Origin: Atrichornis clamosus
Lineage: Eukaryota; Chordata; Aves; Passeriformes; Menuridae
Assembly: GCA_013400975.1 (NCBI GenBank)
Contig: WBMZ01006404.1
Span: 62,001-126,000, forward strand
DNA length: 64,000 nucleotides
Direction: 5' to 3'
Part shown: positions 36,682-49,800 of the stretch, piece after piece
Numbering within the stretch: position 1 is the first letter of the stretch
Layout: each line of letters opens with the position of its first letter
Program-made: the position numbers and the translations under genes
Notes under the pieces: generated by a model
Seen by the model: the letters and a program-made list of their open reading frames with translations, nothing else
Database searches by the model: none
What the model was told of the DNA's origin: nothing

Positions 36682-39600
36682 CTGCAAAAACATGCCATGT
36701 AATGCTCTTAGACCACATTCAATTAACAAAAACGCTCTTGTGGCAGTCAATATAAATGATTCTTAGCCACTAAGGCCTTCAGCTGAAAATTAATTTTGTA
36801 CTTCACCAGAATGGGGAGAAATAACTTTAAAATTCACAAAAAATATTTTACAAGTCACATCAGCTTTTTCTGATCATGTTTTAAACTGGTATTTTGAGTT
36901 TTGCCATATATCTTTCTAAGTGAATGCTATTGAGTAAGGTAGATAGAATGAAGAAATCACAAGAAACATGAAAGCAGGAATAATTCTCAGCTCCCTAAAG
37001 AGCCTTAGTTTGCGGCAACCATTCCTGAGACATGTTCAGTGAAACAACAACAGCTTCAGAATCTTGTTCTTAAAATCTTTTGCTGGTTCTGTCTAGCACA
37101 GTTGAGTTCACTTGCTGAGGAGTTAATGTGAAAGGTGATGTCTGACCTGCCAGCTCATTTAAGCAAGCACACCATGCTTTAAGTTTCATTATTTGAATGT
37201 GAAAATTAGAATATTTTAAATATTCAAGTTGCAGTGACAGCTATGGCCCTTCTGTCTAGAATAAAAAATAAAGAATAAAAAAATTCACGTCTCCAGTGAA
37301 TAAAAATAAATTACTTCAAAACAATTATATCTCAAAGAATTAAAGAGTACCTTTAAAGGACTACTTCATCAAGGTACACACAAGTATTTTGCAAAGGTAA
37401 GCTAGCAGCATACACTACATTATACCTGAATAGTCTTTATTTAGCTTTTTCAGCTGCCCAAATGAAGAAAAATTATCAGGGAAAGAAGCTTCAAAGGGGC
37501 ATGAAGTAAATGGATATATGTAAATAAAAAGGAAAACAGAGAAAACTAGAACAACTGTGATTGTAATATCGATACATTGAGTTCAACTCTAAATACAATT
37601 TCACAACAGTATGGCCCAAGTTCTTAATTAAAGCTCATTAAAAAGTAGTGTTGTTATAACTAAATGTACAACAGAGGAGTATGAGACAAAAAACAGCAAT
37701 ATGCTCATGCATGTATGTTTCACCATCAGCATAAAAACATAATAAAACACTTAGCTTTGGGTTCAACAATGGAAGTGAAACCTCCAATTCACCTCAAGCA
37801 CACTTAGTTTAAAGCAAAATAACACAATTATCATTTCAATTTCAAGTGTGGCTGTGGTCAAAAAACCAAAGAAGTAAACAAGTTGCTAACATGAATATGA
37901 ATTGGGATAAAAAACAGCAGGGAAATGATTAGAATTCCATTGTACAAATAAGCAGCATTGTGGGTTTCCTTCAAATACTGTGTGCAATAACAGTGGCACA
38001 ATTTAAAAAAAAAAATTGCAAAATTACTACAGCTTATGGGAAGAATGAAGAAAATACCATTTGAAAAGAACTGAAAAGAAATGGATTGCTCATCTCTAAA
38101 AGTACATCAGCATGGGATATAACCAAAAAAATAATGAATACTTCAGAGAAGACATGTTGAGAGCTTTTTTTCTCCATCTTGCCTAACACACAAAACAAGG
38201 GACAGTGAATGGAACTGAAAGACAACAAATTTAAGCCTGATAAAAAGAATAACTTTTCATACAATAAATAAAAAAACTGACACTGCCACAGAATGCTAAG
38301 AGGCAAAAAATGATTGCATAGCCAAAAGTGTACAAACATAGCAAGACCATTCAATTTGCAATGCTAACAGATTTTGGGAGAGAGATTACATTTCATGCAT
38401 TAGGGCCCATGGTACACTTATTTACGTATCAGATAATCCAGAACAGGCAGATCATCTCAGATCTCTCCAACTTCTACCTCATCACCTTCTGAAGCATCTG
38501 GAGGCAGTCACTGGTGCAATGGGGCAGAAGGTAACTGGGACCATGAGCCTAACTCAGTGTGGCTGTTTGCATGCACCTGAACAGCTGAAACATCACTGGC
38601 ACAGTAGACAGGGAAACCCACCCCAACAGTAAGGATACATCACCAGTGGAACAGACAGCCCTGCAGAGGCTCTCCAGACTCTAGACTTGAAGGCTTTTAG
38701 GAAAGTAGCTAACAGGAATGGTTTGAGTGATGCTGGTCTGGGCAGAGCAGAGAGATGGAAGAGTTGCTCTCTCTTTTTTGTATTTTCTCTTAAATCCATC
38801 CTGAAAGTAATATGATCTGGCAATTTAAAATTAAGGTCTCCATATACTCAGTATAGCTGTTTTCAAGTTATGCAATAAGAAGAACAGACACAAATTCTGT
38901 TTAAATATAATGATGCAGATTAACAGCAGGATTCTCTTTATCATTAAAGTAATTTTTAATAAATTACTTTCCAAAGCTTGCATTCATTTGCTTAGAACAC
39001 TCTTTTGCACAAAACTTTCACACAGCTACTATCATAAATTAATAATGTCACTTCTCAGCAATCTGGCCATTTAACAGGAAGCAGCCATACTTAATGATAC
39101 CACTGGACAAAGTTCAGCTGTCATGTAAATAAAAAAAGTTTCCTTTAAACAAAAAATGGTGATCCTGTAAACATTAAGTCTGCATTTGGCACTTACACAC
39201 AAGTCTATTTCATAATTTTCCCATGAGAAAAAGGCTTCTGAGGTTTATTTTTCAACACAGTCACAGCAACTGAAAATTATGGAGGTTTCATCATTGACTC
39301 TGGTATTGAGCTGAGCTTATCTGGCATTGAGAATTTATGAAAAATCCCAGCCCTGTTTTCTTCAGTTGTTTGATTCATGAAAATAAATGTTCTGGATAGG
39401 GCAATTTAAATTTCCCTAGTCACAGCAGGAGCTATTTACATTTTGATTCTAACCTAATCAGAAACAGCAGTGTGTTTATGATGCAGCAAGAGAAACACCA
39501 ACTTTTCATGCATTAAACTCTCATCTGCATTATTCATCCACATCGAACTTCAGGCATTATCAGCAAAGAACTTGCACACAAATCATCCACACCAAGTACA

Positions 39601-39810
39601 ACTTAGTTGAGTTTTTTTTTACTTTAGATTTTTAATGGATGGTGAATTATGTTACTGATGTTTTGTTTACAGCCATAACCAGCTATGGGCAAGGTACACC
39701 GGCCCCTGCATCTTTTGGGTCTGAAAAGGGAAAATGGTAGGATTACTGGTTGCATATTCCAGTAAATCCAGCCACAGAGGCATTTTATTACTGCTCCCAT
39801 ATTGTTAACA

Positions 39811-39930
39811 AAAAAAAAAACCCCAAACAAAAACCCCCCAACCAACCAACCAAAAGCCCCCACCCTAAAAAAACAAAACCAAACCAAAGAAACCCACCCC
39901 AACACAAACCACACACCACACAAAAACAAA
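39811..39930. repeat. A/C-rich low-complexity tract
   Basis: About 120 bases made almost only of A and C on the plus strand, starting with a run of A, then CCCC, CCCCCC, a short CCAA tetranucleotide run, CCCCC, CCC and CCCACCCC. On the minus strand, the NELL2 sense strand, it is G/T-rich. The two frames of about 100 codons over it (39624-39938 minus, 39750-40052 plus) are low-complexity artefacts. Confidence 0.9.
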
Positions 39931-40984
39931 TAGTTCACTTCAAGCTATTTACAACACATTGGTTAAGAACCAAGCAGCTTGAATGTTATGACATTAGAAC
40001 ATCATGTCTCAAAAGACTTGGAGGTTTGCCTAAATTAAAGAAACAGAAATGAAATGTAACTAGTTATCTAATGTCAAACTGAGAATCCCTTCTTATTTAT
40101 CTAACCTGTACTAAAATTACAACAGATTTGGTCTAGCACATTTCTAAGGATTTTCTTTTTCTTACCATTATCTTTAGATACAACTTAATGTTGCAATAAC
40201 AAAGGATTACCATGGGAGAAGAAGTAGTGATATATGTTACAGAAAACTAGGAGTTAATTATCACAAATAAGTTCATGCCTACACAGGAAAAACACTGGAC
40301 TTAAGCCATACAATATGGGTACAGTACTTAGAATGACTAAACTCCATTTGCAGTATTTGTGAGACTGCAGAGGCAGCAAACTCCATAAAAACGGGAATTT
40401 CAATTGCTCCAGCAGGCTGTGACCCAGGGCTGTGCTTAACAGATTTACTGACTGCTTCTTGGAAGAGGTAGTCAAAGAATCCCAGAAGGACAAAGCACCA
40501 TTTGACCTGGCCCTGAGCAGCAAGCAGGCTCTCATTCAGAAGGTCTCTACAGAGCAAGTACTCTGCATTGGTGACCAACAGTGATCACTATGTTGCAAGT
40601 TCAATATCCTTTAAGGAATTCAAAAGGCTGCAAAACAAAAATCTCAGTGGTAGCGCTTAGATTCAAAAAGGGTATTATACTAAAATGCTGAAGTTCTAAA
40701 TATGAATTAAAACCAGCAACCATAAGGATAACACTTACAGATAGAAAGGATATTGTTTAAAGATACCATATCATAGATTTAGAGTAACATACACTATACA
40801 AATTAAAAATACTTTAAAGAGAGGATAGATTTAATATACTCTAATACTTTTATTCATGACCTTCCTTGCATAATAGACACTCTTAAAGGAACTATGTGCC
40901 ACAGTATAAAAGAGATTGTTGACTCACAGATTAATAGTGGGATAATTATAAAGTAATAAAAGGCAGCAAAAAATAGTCAGGTTG

Positions 40985-41300
40985 TCACAAAGGAGAGTTG
41001 TCCCAGGGAAGTTCCCCAGGAATCTGTGCCAGAATGTGTGCTGCCAAGTATATTTAGTCACCTGGAGAAATGGATGAACAGTGAGGTGATAATAAAGTAT
41101 TGTTGACAATAAAGTATTAAACCCAAATATTAACAGTGGAATATAGAAGTATTCTGTGGTATTGACCAAGCAAGACAGATGAGACGTCAGATGAGTTGCA
41201 ACTGAAAGGTGCATGGGGACATACCCATTCAAAAATCAAATCAGTCTTTTGGATGTGTTCTGGAAAGAGATCTTGCAACTACTGTGGTTAGCTCCAAAAA
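40985..41300 (+). mobile_element. Probable ancient CR1/L3-like LINE fragment
   Basis: Two islands resemble the reverse transcriptase region of old CR1/L3-type LINEs: around 41059-41088 a stretch including cacctggagaaatggatgaa and the following cagtgaggtg, and around 41260-41290 a stretch including tggaaagagatcttgcaact. The spacing is shorter than in an intact element, implying internal deletion. No open frame survives. This is pattern recognition from memory of the family, so the limits are approximate. Confidence 0.4.
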
Positions 41301-44300
41301 GGAGAGCTCAATAATATAGACAAAACCCCCACAAACAGCACACGCAAAAGTTCATAATAAACTCACAAGGAACAGAAACAACACACAATTAGAAAACAAA
41401 AGAACTGTGTACACCTTGCTAGAAGTGGCAAAAGGCGCAGAGACACATTCTGATATAGGTGATGGAAAGTTGCAGCTTTTCCTCCTCTGATGAACTATCC
41501 AGAGTTACGTGCAGGACATTCACATAAAGCCCCAAAAGGTCTCCCCCAGACATATTTCTTACCAGGATCATTCTGATATCGGTTAGACTGTCATTTGTGT
41601 AAAGAAAAGATGAACATTTGTATCACTGAGAAATATGCTGTTGGAAGAGTTGGTTTGGGAGGGTGGACAGTTCCTTTGCTCTGAAGCAGCTGAAGTTTCT
41701 CAGTTACCTTTGCTGTGAGGAGTAGCACTAGCTCAGCAAGGTGAAAGTACCAGGATACCTGAGTACTTTTCGCTTAAGGTAAAAAAGGAAGGAATGCATT
41801 TGCTAGGGAGCCCAAGCTTCTCTGAGGAGAAAATGTTATTTCTGTTCTTTTTCGTCCTGAGTAAATCTATTGACTGATGTAATAATTCTTCAAAGAGCAA
41901 GTGAATTGTGAATAATTTATTTGTGAGTTCATGTAAGCCACCTATAAGAGAGCTTCCAATGTGGAAGATGAAGAGCTGAGACTTCAGATGTTGGTAACAC
42001 CAGCTTGGAAGAAATATTGTTTTCTGATACAGTAAATGTGTTCAAATTGCTGTCTTATAAAATGTAGTGGTCAACTTTCTGTTTTATCAGTCCTTTTATA
42101 AAAGATAAGAAGCTCTTGACACTTCTGTACTCTTCCCACACTCCAGAATATTTAAATACTAATGTGTCTCCATATCTGCCTTCTGTTTGGTGATGCTTAA
42201 GTTGGGCTCCCAAATTCAGTATTGAATCCTTAATGCCTATAACTCTACTTGGGATAGATGGGGAAAAAAAAAGAAGTCACTTTATTTGCTGACCTTTTGT
42301 GATCATGAATAAAAGCAAAAGGATTTTGATGGAACTCTGTGAGTGCTAATAAGATTTCCTGCTGAAGAGTAGCGATTTTTTATTTCCTGTCTCCCTTAAG
42401 TGCTATCAAAAACAAAGCTTCTGTTAAACCTAAGTGTAGGACTCCAAACTGACAGCAGTTTTTCAACTACTAGAAATTTCATATACTAATTAAGATACTG
42501 GATGTACTGTGAGATAAACTGAGACATCCTGACATCCAGTAAATTCTCTGCCTTCCAGATCCAGAGACATGGATGCTGGAGTGACCATTTTGGACTTTGC
42601 TCATTCAGTAAGGCTGGGGAGCGCACGGAGGCTTGTAATATGCCTCCATTCCTCATTATCCTGGACTGTGGAAAATAGTGTTCAAGTAGAGCCCTAGCCT
42701 CTGTGTTGTTAGGCAGGCTGCTCTGTTACACAGAGGAGGAAGTGATTCTAATTCTGGAAGCAGGATGGCAGAAGAAAAACACAAGATATTTCAGAACAGA
42801 AAACCCAAATGGGAGTTTACATATAGGCAAACCATTGCAACCAAAAAAGATCCTTTTATGATTCGGGCATTCTGGATTGATCTTTGCAATCCTTTCATTT
42901 GCATCTGTCTCATTTAAAGAATGTAGTACCTGCTGAGAGTGAAGGTATGTTGATCTCATATTCTATATTAATAACAGCTGGTACCTGACAGATACTCTTG
43001 GTAAGCCCTAAGGGGCTGCCTTAATTAGATGAGCTATTCTTCAGGTGTGGATGTGTGCAAAATGTCCGACAGCTGGTGAGGCATAACCTGCACTATTCTG
43101 GTACGAATCTGGTACAATGCAGCCTCCCTCTTCAACTGATTTTGGAAGCTTTTAGACATTGCAGAGGACAAATTCAAAGGAATCAGGATGTTACACAGAA
43201 CTACAGAGCAAACATTGGGGCCTTAACTTTCCTATTTTAGGATTTTGCCCTCCGTCGTTCCAGATTTTTTACTGCAATGAAGCCTGAGGATGCAATATTT
43301 ACTCCCTTCACCCAGCTCTCTTTATGAAATGATACAGAAGAGACAACCTTTAGAGCATCAATAAGACTGTTTAAAGAAACTATACAGAAAAGTTGTAAGG
43401 GGCAAAGAGGAAGATATAATGCTGAATTCCAAATTTCAACATATATAAAATTTAAGATTTCCCAAAGCCATACAATCCTTAGAGACTACATGGCTGTTAT
43501 TTCACTTTTCTGGAAATACAATGATGCATAACATAATTCTATATCCAAGGGAAAAACAGCAAGTGCTGGTAAGAGGTTGAAGCCCTGCAGCTGCATTTCC
43601 CATAATTTCTCTCAGTAATTTTTACAGACACCAGAGGTCTACCTAGGGGTATAATGTGAATCAAAACTATTAGCAAAGGAATCTCTAGGTCTTCCATCGC
43701 CTGTAGGTACAATAAAATGGGATTATGAATTTTTGCGTTCAAGTACATTAGTCAAAATACTCAATATTCTAGTTGTGCCAATGAAGCAGTAGTAACCAAG
43801 GTCAGTATCTGTGTAAAATAGGAAATTCAGCAACTATTACTTCATTATCAAGCACTGAAAATGTCTAATGCTACCAAGGAGCCCACCTCTAGCTAGGAAT
43901 ATTTAGTATGATGTCCTAAAGGGACCCTTCCTGCAAAAAGGGCAGGCATAGTTTCGGTATTCTGTTAAGAAAAGGTTTTTAAGGAAATGCTTCTGTGTCT
44001 CTGTGATTTTAACAGAGGTGTTTCCACATGGATTCTTAAAATTGGAGGCTTTGCTGAAGGAAACAAAGATCTGATTACACTGATCACTGAAACGCTCCGT
44101 GTGGTACTATCAGTACAAGTCCAGGGAACACAAACAGACCCAGATTTGAGGCAGAGCATGCAGAACAATCAAGAAAGAAAATTTGAATCCACATTTCCTT
44201 GGCTTTTACAGATTTTCTCCACTAAAAGAAGGAACTTTCTTCAAAGCAACTAAAACTTACAAAAGCTGAGTCAAAGCCAAGCCTATTATGCACTCTATAT

Positions 44301-44799
44301 AAAACAGTACTTTGAAGCAGTTTGTACTGTTCCTTTAGAGCACTGCAAGCTGAAGCACTTACACAAGCCAGAAAGTTTCAGAGGATGCTGGTCCCAGATA
44401 CTGTTGAAAGTGAGAACTGGAGAACTGTAAGTTGAAATTTGAGATTAGTATAGCCTGGAAGCTGCTGCCCCATTAAAGTGACTATCTAAAAGACCATCCA
44501 CCAACATTTCAATCTAATCACGTCTAACTAGGGGTAACTGAAGAAGTGACAAAAGCAATCAATTTTCTTTTGTCTTTACATCCACTAGGGAAATCTCTTA
44601 CACTGGAAAGATCTGACAGCAGAGAAGACAATTGCTTCTGCACTACTGTATTGTGCTACTGCAAGTTCAACTTCCCACACCGCAATGGAATTTAGGTTGT
44701 CTCTTCACACCTTTCCAGGTTTTATTTTTATCTGAGACAACATGTTACAGGCTTCAATCCAATAGAAAGTGATGTGGTAAGACGAATCAAATATCTGAC

Positions 44800-44941
44800 C
44801 ATCCTCCCCATCAAAGACAGGCTGGATGGGGCCCTAAGCAGCTCGGTCTAGCGGGAGGTGTCCCTGCCCATGGCAGTGGGGTTAGAACTATGTGACCTTA
44901 AGGTACCTTCCAATCCAAGCCATTCGAAGATGCTATGATCA
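44800..44941 (+). mobile_element. CR1 LINE 3'-end fragment
   Basis: About 140 bases matching the CR1 3' region: caggctggatggggcccta, then gcgggaggtgtccctgccca, tggcagtggggttagaacta, and a tail with ccttccaatccaagccattc and ctatgatca. It is 5'-truncated and lies antisense to NELL2 in an intron. It is the same region as the last 140 bases of the element ending at 57775, so it is an independent insertion of a related CR1. Confidence 0.85.
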
Positions 44942-46659
44942 CAAGTTGCTAAGGATTCTAATACTGGGAGCTGAAACCAATCAAACTGAAAGTATTCTGC
45001 TGTTAGTGACTAGGATTATCAGCAATGAAGATAGTTTCCTGGCATCTGTGATTTAATTCTAATTACTTGTTATCCTCTGTGTATGTTTAATAAAGATCTG
45101 CTGGCTCTTTGTAGAAAAGGTCAAAACAGTCTAATAACTGCCACTTCTGTATACATGTAGCAATCCCCATATTTCTTTTCCCTTGGCTTTTCATTTGCTT
45201 AGAAATTGCTGCTTAATTGATACTTGTTTGCACGCATCTTAACACAAGTCACTGTGTATCACGTATGTCTCTTGAGACAGCATGTGCCAAACCACTATCT
45301 TCAACTCATGAAGTGTTATATTGACACTGGAGATAAAACTTGGGATACTGAGAATATTTCCATAAATACTGGAGTATTTATTACCTATGTCGTGAGTGAC
45401 AGAAGTGCAATGTTATAATCAGAGGGATCACAACTTATTCTTTGCATTTTCCTGTCCTAACACGTGGCCAGCTAACACTGACATTTAGTTAGCTCTTGAC
45501 AAAGAAAGCTCGACTTATGAAAACAGTGGTTGCCTCAAATTGCTGATTCCTCCTGGGAATACAGGCTTTCAGCTGTGATGAAAATGTGTTGAAATAAAGT
45601 ATTGATGATGGGTATACCAGAAAGGTCATTCTCACTCCTGGAGAACTGTCTGTGTGTCTGCCTTAGAGAAATTAATTCAACTGCTTCCCTTTGGGACTAA
45701 TGCAGCCCACCAATGTGAGCTTAAACAGTAATAAGAAAGCTTTCACTGTGAGCACTGAATATTTCAGCACTCAGCGACAGAAGAGAGAAAGCGTCCTAAT
45801 TTTGCCCTAAGAAGTCCATGGCAAAACCAGACTGGTTTGTTCTGCTATTTAAGAACAGCAGCATGAAGTATCTTAAGAGCTGAATAACACTTCATACTAA
45901 GAGATCTGCATCTGAAAATAACTCTGTTCTTATTAATCTGCTGTTCTCTCTAACGCCATTTACAAACAAAGAAAATCTTTCCATTTCCTTGTCCCCTTTG
46001 TCACTCTCTTGTCCCCTACACCTTGCCCCAGTCTTAAGTTCACTGAGCTTCCCAGTTTTTAATGTAGGTCTTCAAATTGCAACCTTCTAGAAGCAGTCAG
46101 GCTTTACACAGGAGAAGAATCACAGGATTAACCAAGGTGTAGGTAAGGGTCTCAGGGATGCATAATCATTTTTTGCAATGGGAAATATTTTTATCACAAA
46201 CTATTTCAGTGTATGAGGAAAAAAAAGTGGAGGAACTGAGGTCTGGATTGAGGCCCATTTCTACATACAAAGAATCTGGCATATAAACAGATTACTGTAG
46301 AGTGACAGATTACAGTGCAAGCTATCAGCCCACGGGAAATCACATATGCAAGGGACACGCACAGAAGCAGATGTAGGGCGAGAGAAACTGCATTTTAATC
46401 ACTGTGCCTGACTTAACATGTTATCTGAGCGAAACACAGAAATGGCCACTAATGCTCCACCTTATAGGAATATCCATATGTTATCATTTTTGCCTTTGTT
46501 GATGATGCTTATTTAGATTACAATTCTTTTGGGTCAAGGTTTAATTTTCACTGATGCTATGTTCAAGATAATACTTGACCAGTACAACCTGAAACACTAG
46601 ACATTTCTAGACATCTTCACGTGAGCCATAACACTACTCCATCTTTTTTAGACACCAAC

Positions 46660-46800
46660 CTTCACAGGATTCTCCACTGGGTGAAAACATTCCATTGTCA
46701 TGGTAGCCATCTCTGCATTCACAGTGGTACCAACCAGGCAGGTTAATGCAGTTAGCACGGCTGTCGCACTGAACAAAGCCATCTGAGCATTCATCAATAT
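46660..46800 (-). CDS. NELL2: NELL2 coding exon: calcium-binding EGF-like domain
   Basis: Read on the minus strand this 141-base exon encodes one EGF-like domain starting (D)IDECSDGFVQCDSRANC and ending SGESCE. I recognise it as NELL2, a secreted glycoprotein of neurons that acts as a ligand in axon guidance. The acceptor is TTAATACACAG before the exon and the donor is a G followed by GTTGGTGT. It begins with the last two bases of an Asp codon and ends with the first base of the next, so it is a symmetric phase-1 exon, as is usual for EGF modules. The segment CINLPGWYHC fits the C-x-N-x4-[FY]-x-C consensus for Asn beta-hydroxylation seen in calcium-binding EGF domains. The paralogue NELL1 is the main alternative, but CDSRANC and DGYHDNGMFSPSGESCE agree with NELL2 as I recall it. 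Confidence 0.95.
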
Positions 46801-49800
46801 CTGTGTATTAACAACAAAACAGAAGAAAATTCACACAGAGGAAATACCTATACTCATCCAATGAAAGAACAATGTATCTGGTGTTTCTGGGTTTCACAGA
46901 AGTATTTTCATTACTGATACTTGAATTTGCAGAATAAATTGCAGTGAAGTTTAGAATCATTTCCATAAAAGTACTTGGCTAATAATTTTGGGCCTAACAG
47001 CAGGGGAGGTTCTGCTCATCCAAATTTACTGCTTACATAGTAACAACTCATTTTGTCACAACACATGACAGGTAATCTGACATCTGTGTAATCTGCTCAC
47101 AATATGAAGAAAGGAATTAGGTCCAGTTCAGATGATAAGATGCTAACCCTTTGAGTAGTGCAGGCTGCCTGACAAAATAAGGATTTTTTCTAGGGGATAT
47201 CAAAACATTAAATACTCACTCTGGTCCTTGCTTATGCTCCTGGTGACACCAATTTTAGGTTAGCAGGGCTTCCCTATCCTGTGGAGTTCCTGTTGAGTTA
47301 TACCAGCACCTCTGATTCTCAACATAATTGACTGCAGCCTCCTCTCTAACCATCAAAGGAAACAATTGGATTTCCAAACAAATGCTTAAATCACGAAGAT
47401 GAAATACAACACATTTTCTTCTCCTGAAAATTCCTTTGGGAAGTGTGTCTCTTAAAAGAACAACTTCCACTGACTAAATTTTACAATAATAATTTATCAT
47501 GGAATGGATTTTTTTAATACACTCCCTAGATCCAAAATCTACCAAAGCATGTTCTAAAGACACTTGAACTCATGGACTCATCAGAGACACAGAGAACTTT
47601 GTGATATGTTCATTTCCAGAGCGTTCAGGCACACAGTAAGCTGTACTAAAGAATAGGTCCCAGAGTATGAGTGCTGTTAACAGCTAGGAAATAGCAGGAT
47701 AAAACTAAAGAGTTTTAAGAGTTGATAAGAGATAAAGAGTTGGCAAGAGAAGGAGTTGTTCCCTATCAGACTCACTGCCTTATCACTGTGTTTCATACCA
47801 AAAGTAGCATACCTATTTCAGCATCAAGCTGACTGAGGGGTGCCTACAGAACTGGCACAAAGGGAGGCACAACATGTGCAAACTGCCTTCAGAAACAAAA
47901 ACCCTTAATCACTCTCCACCATGACTTTGAACAACTAATGAACCCTCAGTGCACTGGCCACTCTTTAAAACTAAGAACTAAAGTAAGAAATTAAGACTCA
48001 AATTCTGAAAGTACATCAGCAGTTGATCTAGTATCCTCTGGGATGCAGATATGAAGCAGAGGTGTGATGTGACCACTGAGATATAAGTGAAATATGTCAA
48101 AATTCTGCCCACAGTCCCTGTTACCTCCCATTTATGTCATCTGTTATTTTCGTAGGAGAAAGTGTAAATTGGCTAAGAGAATAAATCATGAGCTGCAATA
48201 AGGTAACAAATCTCTTTTCTGAGAACAGTAATGTGTGCCTAGATAGACATACTCTATCTAGTATTTCGTGAAATCTATTCAAACACAAACTTTAAAAACC
48301 CCCAAGACTTCCTTATCCATTGAGAACACTTTGTTTCACATTTGAAGGTAATAAATATATTAGTATGTGGGGAACATCTGCAAAAATGACAAGGTATAGC
48401 ACAGTCACCTACATTTGGTTTTGAGTTGCATTTCTCTTATACATGACAGGAGGTATGTGGGATGCACTCTGGGTATTTTATTTATATTCCAAATAACATT
48501 TTTTGGACTTTCTTTGGAATAACTGTACAACTGTATCATGAGTGTATTGGTTTTTAAAAGCTTTACTGATACTTGAGGAAATTTCATTAGAAATTTTCAC
48601 TATGATGCATCAGTCTGATTTTCTATCAACAGTCTCTAAATAGGCACACCTCATGTACATTATCAGTATTTATGATGATAAAAATTACCAATACTCCTGA
48701 TGGAATATTGCAGCAAGCCTATATTTTGCTGCTTTGTGCACCACAAACTAAGTCATAAGTCTCTATTGGTTTAAAACAGAATTTTCAACTCCACTGTGAA
48801 TTCCAAGATAATCATCTGAGTAGTCACGCTGCAGGACTGAGAAATGCCAAACCTTTAAAATCTTCCACTGCTCAGTGTGTTTCTTTCTAAATCAGTATAT
48901 CCTCTGGCCTTTTTCTTGTGAGCAGCCAGGAGCCAGTGGAGCCTCAGAGGTGTTTGAGAGATCAGAGGAAGATCAATGAAAATTATGTTACAGTAGTGAG
49001 AAAAGGTTGGCTTGCAGTCTGTGTCTTATCTACTACTGTTCACTAAGAAAGCCACAAATTACTTAAGAAAAAGGAAAAGAGAAGAAAGGACTGCAGTCTA
49101 GAAGTTCCCTTCCCCCTGGGGAATATGCTGCTTGGCAGACAGCTTGCCTGGCAGAACAGAAGTGGCCGTGCTAAACGCCTGGGATCACCTGGTCAGTACA
49201 AGATAACTTGGGGTCGGCCAAAGCTACAAGCCCCAGAGAACCAACACTGCAGCCACTTTCAGAGGCTGAGAGAGAAGAGCTGCTGTTAATACTTGGTACT
49301 AATCTTCATACTGGCTATTTAATAACATTGCATTAAGACACTGGATGACATACTCCTTTGGGAAAGTGGAAGGTATTTACTGGTGAGGAGCTGGAGAAAC
49401 GAGTGTTATTTAGGTCAAAGTAACACATACGAATTAAAAAGAAGGCCTGTGTTCCTCTCTTCAGAAAAATTTATTTGTGAATCTATAAGCCTTGTAAGTC
49501 TAAGCACAGTATCCCAGGCACAAGTGGAATGCATTCAGATAAACTTATTGATTATTCAGGAAAAAGAAGCCATGAATGTCACATCAGTATTGGTAAACTG
49601 AGAACAAAAGCAGCTTTTCTGTGTTTATTTGCAAACTAGCTGATAAATCCATAACGTAAGAAATATTACTGGGGATTAAATGCTTTTACAAATGTCAATA
49701 AACAAAGAAATACATGCTTTTAGTTTTGTTATGACAGCATGTATAGTTGAATGGAGTTATTTAAGAAAGCCTATCCTCACAAGAATGTATGAAAGCAGGC

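Larger units (their letters stand above)
36682..46659 (-). other. NELL2: NELL2 intron between the two EGF exons, about 10 kb
   Basis: Bounded by G|GTTGGTGT at 46659 and TTTTTGCAG at 36682 on the minus strand. It contains the C-rich low-complexity tract at 39811-39930, a probable old CR1/L3-like fragment near 40985-41300 and a CR1 3' fragment at 44800-44941. The rest is AT-rich unique sequence; two overlapping frames at 40254-40578 minus have no recognisable product. Confidence 0.88.

Noticed and set aside
39624..40052. Frames of 100-104 codons on both strands over the A/C-rich tract
   Set aside because: Pure low-complexity translation (Pro/Lys/Asn or Gly/Val/Phe rich).
40254..40578. Two overlapping minus-strand frames of 93-99 codons
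   Set aside because: They look protein-like in part but match nothing I know and have no exon signals; possibly part of an unclassified old repeat.
46100..46160. agaatcacaggattaaccaa considered as a CR1 tail in minus orientation
   Set aside because: Too short and too diverged to support.
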